From positions 1 to 38,805 of the forward strand of contig JBMOHS010000014.1 of the NCBI GenBank assembly GCA_049317725.1: a stretch of DNA of 38,805 nucleotides. Reading direction: 5' to 3'. The translations under genes were made by a program, and so were the position numbers. Below, piece after piece: positions 36,351-38,805 of this stretch (position 1 is the stretch's first letter; the number at the start of each line of letters is the position of its first letter). Under the pieces are notes generated by a model, which was not told where the DNA came from, made no database searches, and saw only the letters and a list, made by a program, of their open reading frames with translations. This stretch comes from CAIOZW01 sp049317725 (GTDB lineage Bacteria; Acidobacteriota; Blastocatellia; RBC074).

Positions 36351-37048
36351 TGGAAGATCTACCTCTTTGATGTCAATTTCCAGCTTGGTTTGAAATGTAC
36401 CGTGGCCTGCTGGCAGAAAAGAGAGGGCAGACCTCTTCCCGTTGCTCTTGTTTGATCGCCGCCTCCATCAGTGCAACGGTCTCCCGCCGTCTCTGGGTGA
36501 AGTGGGGATGGCTGACCAACAGGAAAGGACCAGCCAGAAAAAGGGAGCCTCGACGATTGACAAAAGAACCGAGGGTTGTTGACTGAACCCATCTGAGTAT
36601 CACCCGCTCAGCCCTTACGTGGAATATCCTCGTAAGGGATCCCAGGAAAACCGACGCCCCAAGTTCTTTGCGGGCAAAAGACCAAGTGTGGGAAACCCGC
36701 GATCTTGAGAACAACACCAAGACATCAGAACCGAGAATATGGACCGGAAATGTATCCGGTGCTGACAAAAACGGTTTTACCATGGCTTGCCGGGATTGTA
36801 CAGAATCGGGTCTGGTATCCCATTCAAGACTGATGACCGTAGGCCGGATGACCTGTGACAAAGGAGGGCAGAAGGAGACCGCTTGCGTGGGAGCCAAGCC
36901 ATCGTTTAGCCTCTTCTGACGATAGTAAAAGTCAAAAAGACGGAAGAGCAAAGACAGGAGTTGGCCGGGCTGCCATCAGGTGGTCCCCTGATCGAATGGT
37001 CAATGGGATGGCTGGAGGAGAGGATCGGTCTCGCAGGGGAGGGCAAGC
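36351..37048. other. 698-nt region without a convincing gene, upstream of rfbB
   Basis: Lower in GC than its neighbours. A minus-strand open frame (36373 up to about 36951) ends 22 nt before rfbB. It lacks a good start, has balanced third-codon positions unlike nearby genes, and resembles nothing I know. A short plus-strand frame (36668-36919) is equally weak. A perfect 8-bp inverted repeat CCCTTACG-n11-CGTAAGGG lies at 36612-36638. The rfb promoter and the cytochrome promoter should both be here, but neither is clear. Confidence 0.5.
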
Positions 37049-38805
37049 ATGTCAGGTCGCATCGGGACAGAGGGAAGAATGGGTCAAGGGTTGCTGATTG
37101 GCCTGCTGGTCCTGCTGGTCAATAGCTCGTGGGTGGTTGTTTTTGACGATCCGTCGATCGGATATCTGGTTGGGCTGGCGGTCCATTTTGCGTTAGGGTT
37201 GCTGTTGACAGTTCTCTTTCTGGTCTACCTGCGGCGGGTGTGGGCGCAGTGGTCAGCCTTGGGGCGATGGAGTGCCGGGATCTTGCTGCTCAGTGGAGGA
37301 TTGGGAGTGTTGCTTCTCCTCTTCGGGGCAAGTCGGCCCTGGGTGGGGTTTGGGGCTCCGATCCGCTGGGCAGGCCCAGCCCACGCCATCCTCGGGACCC
37401 TTGGCGTTGTGCTGCTGCTCGGTTGGCTGGCAAGGCAAATTCCGCAATGGTCGTTGGCGATGCGTGTGGCGGGGTTGGTTCTGCTGATTGCCATCTCCTT
37501 TCCGATCATCTTTCAATGGATGGGCAGAGCGGAGCGGACGGCCCGGGCCAAGATCGTCAATCCCCTGACCCCTCCCCTGACCATGGAGGGCGAGGGACAG
37601 GGGCCGAGCGGTCCATTCTTTCCCTCATCGGCAACAACCAACACGGGGGGAAAGATCCCCTCCAACTTTTTCCTGAATTCGGAGAGTTGCGCACGTTGCC
37701 ATCAGGAGATCTACGATCAGTGGAACAGTTCGGCACACCACTTCGCCTCGTTCAACAACCAGTGGTACCGCAAGTCGATCGAGTATATGCAGGACACGAT
37801 TGGAACACAGCCCTCGAAGTGGTGCGCGGGGTGCCATGATCATGCTCTCCTCTTCAGTGGTGGGTTCGAGAAGCCGGTCCGGGAACAGATCAAGACCCCA
37901 GAGGCGCAGGCTGGTCTGGGCTGCGCTTCGTGCCATTCGATTGTCCACGTACGCAGCTCGATGGGGCAGGCAGATTTCGAGATCGAATACCCTCCCCTTC
38001 ACGACTTGGCAGTCAGTAAGAACCCCTTCCTGCAATGGGGCCACGACATGTTGACGTACGTCAAGCCCGAGTTGCACGCCAAGACCTTCATCAAGCCGTT
38101 CATGCGCGAGAATACTGCCGAGTACTGCGCATCGTGTCACAAAGTCCATCTCGACAAACCAGTCAATGGGTATCGATGGTTTCGAGGCTTCAACGACTAC
38201 GACAACTGGCAGGCGTCAGGGGTATCTGGCCAGGGGGCCCGCGCCTTCTACTACCCTGACAAGCCGAAGAAGTGCGCGGATTGCCACATGCCGCTCGTCG
38301 CGTCCCGCGATCCGGCAGCGAAGAATGGAAAGGTCAAATCGCATCGGTTTCCGGGGGCCAACACCGCGCTCCCCTACGTCAACGGGGATGAAGAGCAGTT
38401 GAAGTTGACGACGGACTTCCTGCGGGATGGGCAGATCTCGATCGATATCTTCGGGATGACCGAAGGAAAAACAGCCCCGATTCGTGAGTTGCGCGGGAGA
38501 GGCGGAGACGAGGGGCCGCAGGTCGCCTCGACGTTTGGGATCGGGGAGGAGTCGATGCAGTTTGGGGCTGGTCAGGTCTTCCTGACCGAGCCAGCGGAGG
38601 TGATCGCGCCCCTCGATCGGGTCGAGAAGCCAACGGTCCGCCGAGGGGACGAACTGCGGCTCGAGGTCGTCGTCCGGACGCGGAAGGTAGGCCATTTCTT
38701 TCCCGGAGGAACGGTCGACGGTTTCGACGTCTGGGTCGAGCTGCAAGCGATCGACGAGACCGGTCGAATCCTCTTCTGGAGTGGAAAAACAGAGGACGAC
38801 GGGAC
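37049..38805 (+). CDS. Membrane-anchored multiheme cytochrome c (partial, C-terminus beyond the window)
   Basis: Likely electron-transfer protein of the periplasmic face of the inner membrane. The frame is open to the last base; 585 codons are visible. ATG 37049 has AGGGGAGGG upstream; ATG 37079 in the same frame is an alternative. Four or five hydrophobic helices occupy about residues 13-158, followed by a Pro-rich linker (168-185). The periplasmic part has five CXXCH heme-binding motifs so far: CARCH (214), CAGCH (259), CASCH (292), CASCH (360) and CADCH (409). After the last heme, a beta-rich region follows (HFFPGGTVDG and neighbours). H46 and H112, each in a hydrophobic helix, might bind b-type heme (speculative). 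I cannot name a specific pathway. Confidence 0.88.
   Translation, partial: MSGRIGTEGRMGQGLLIGLLVLLVNSSWVVVFDDPSIGYLVGLAVHFALGLLLTVLFLVYLRRVWAQWSALGRWSAGILLLSGGLGVLLLLFGASRPWVGFGAPIRWAGPAHAILGTLGVVLLLGWLARQIPQWSLAMRVAGLVLLIAISFPIIFQWMGRAERTARAKIVNPLTPPLTMEGEGQGPSGPFFPSSATTNTGGKIPSNFFLNSESCARCHQEIYDQWNSSAHHFASFNNQWYRKSIEYMQDTIGTQPSKWCAGCHDHALLFSGGFEKPVREQIKTPEAQAGLGCASCHSIVHVRSSMGQADFEIEYPPLHDLAVSKNPFLQWGHDMLTYVKPELHAKTFIKPFMRENTAEYCASCHKVHLDKPVNGYRWFRGFNDYDNWQASGVSGQGARAFYYPDKPKKCADCHMPLVASRDPAAKNGKVKSHRFPGANTALPYVNGDEEQLKLTTDFLRDGQISIDIFGMTEGKTAPIRELRGRGGDEGPQVASTFGIGEESMQFGAGQVFLTEPAEVIAPLDRVEKPTVRRGDELRLEVVVRTRKVGHFFPGGTVDGFDVWVELQAIDETGRILFWSGKTEDDG

Noticed and set aside
36373..36951. Minus-strand open frame before rfbB as a gene
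   Set aside because: TTG start without ribosome binding site, third-codon composition unlike neighbouring genes, and no recognisable motif; kept only as a remark on the gap.

Overview
The window looks like chromosomal DNA of a GC-rich (roughly 58-60 % by eye), heterotrophic, respiring Gram-negative bacterium, most likely an Acidobacteriota member (inference). The best clue is the secreted protease at 29350-32595, which ends in a domain resembling the Solibacter-type extracellular C-terminal module (TIGR03437-like). Supporting clues are two large S9 peptidases, large secreted Ig-like proteins, a membrane-anchored multiheme cytochrome and two pyrophosphate-type phosphofructokinases. Both window edges cut genes: threonine synthase on the left and the cytochrome on the right.

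Left part (1-9343, minus strand). asd-lysC-thrC forms an aspartate-family amino-acid operon with a near-consensus promoter in front of asd. Upstream of it lie selD and recA. SelD is read correctly only if an in-frame TGA at 5064-5066 is decoded as selenocysteine; with it the gene gains its active-site N-terminus and a good ribosome binding site. Behind recA is a 456-nt non-coding stretch with a decayed MITE-like repeat. Next come a zinc-ribbon TPR protein and a thiolase, which overlap by ATGA.

Middle part (9344-20652). A 1179-residue secreted protein with two copies of an unrecognised domain plus PKD/HYR/IPT-like modules ends at a strong terminator. A degenerate FkbM-like methyltransferase gene follows; the promoter of the next gene, tRNA-Cys, overlaps its stop codon. 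On the minus strand, feoB and a DtxR-type regulator with a FeoA-like tail form an iron unit, followed by two tandem paralogous PPi-type phosphofructokinase genes with their own putative promoter.

Right part (20728-38805). Two S9 prolyl-oligopeptidase-family exopeptidases are divergently transcribed from a shared region with a recognisable promoter on each strand. Then come a glycerol facilitator/aquaporin, a TPR plus TonB-like envelope gene pair, tRNA-Glu, the multidomain secreted metalloprotease, a complete rfbB-A-C-D operon for dTDP-L-rhamnose, a 698-nt stretch without a convincing gene, and the start of a membrane-anchored cytochrome with five CXXCH motifs so far.

I see no CRISPR array, prophage, intact transposase or obvious defence system. 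The most unusual content is the recoded selD with its candidate SECIS hairpin, followed by the duplicated domain of the 1179-residue protein, the tandem PFKs, the degenerate methyltransferase and the possible b-heme/multiheme fusion at the right edge.
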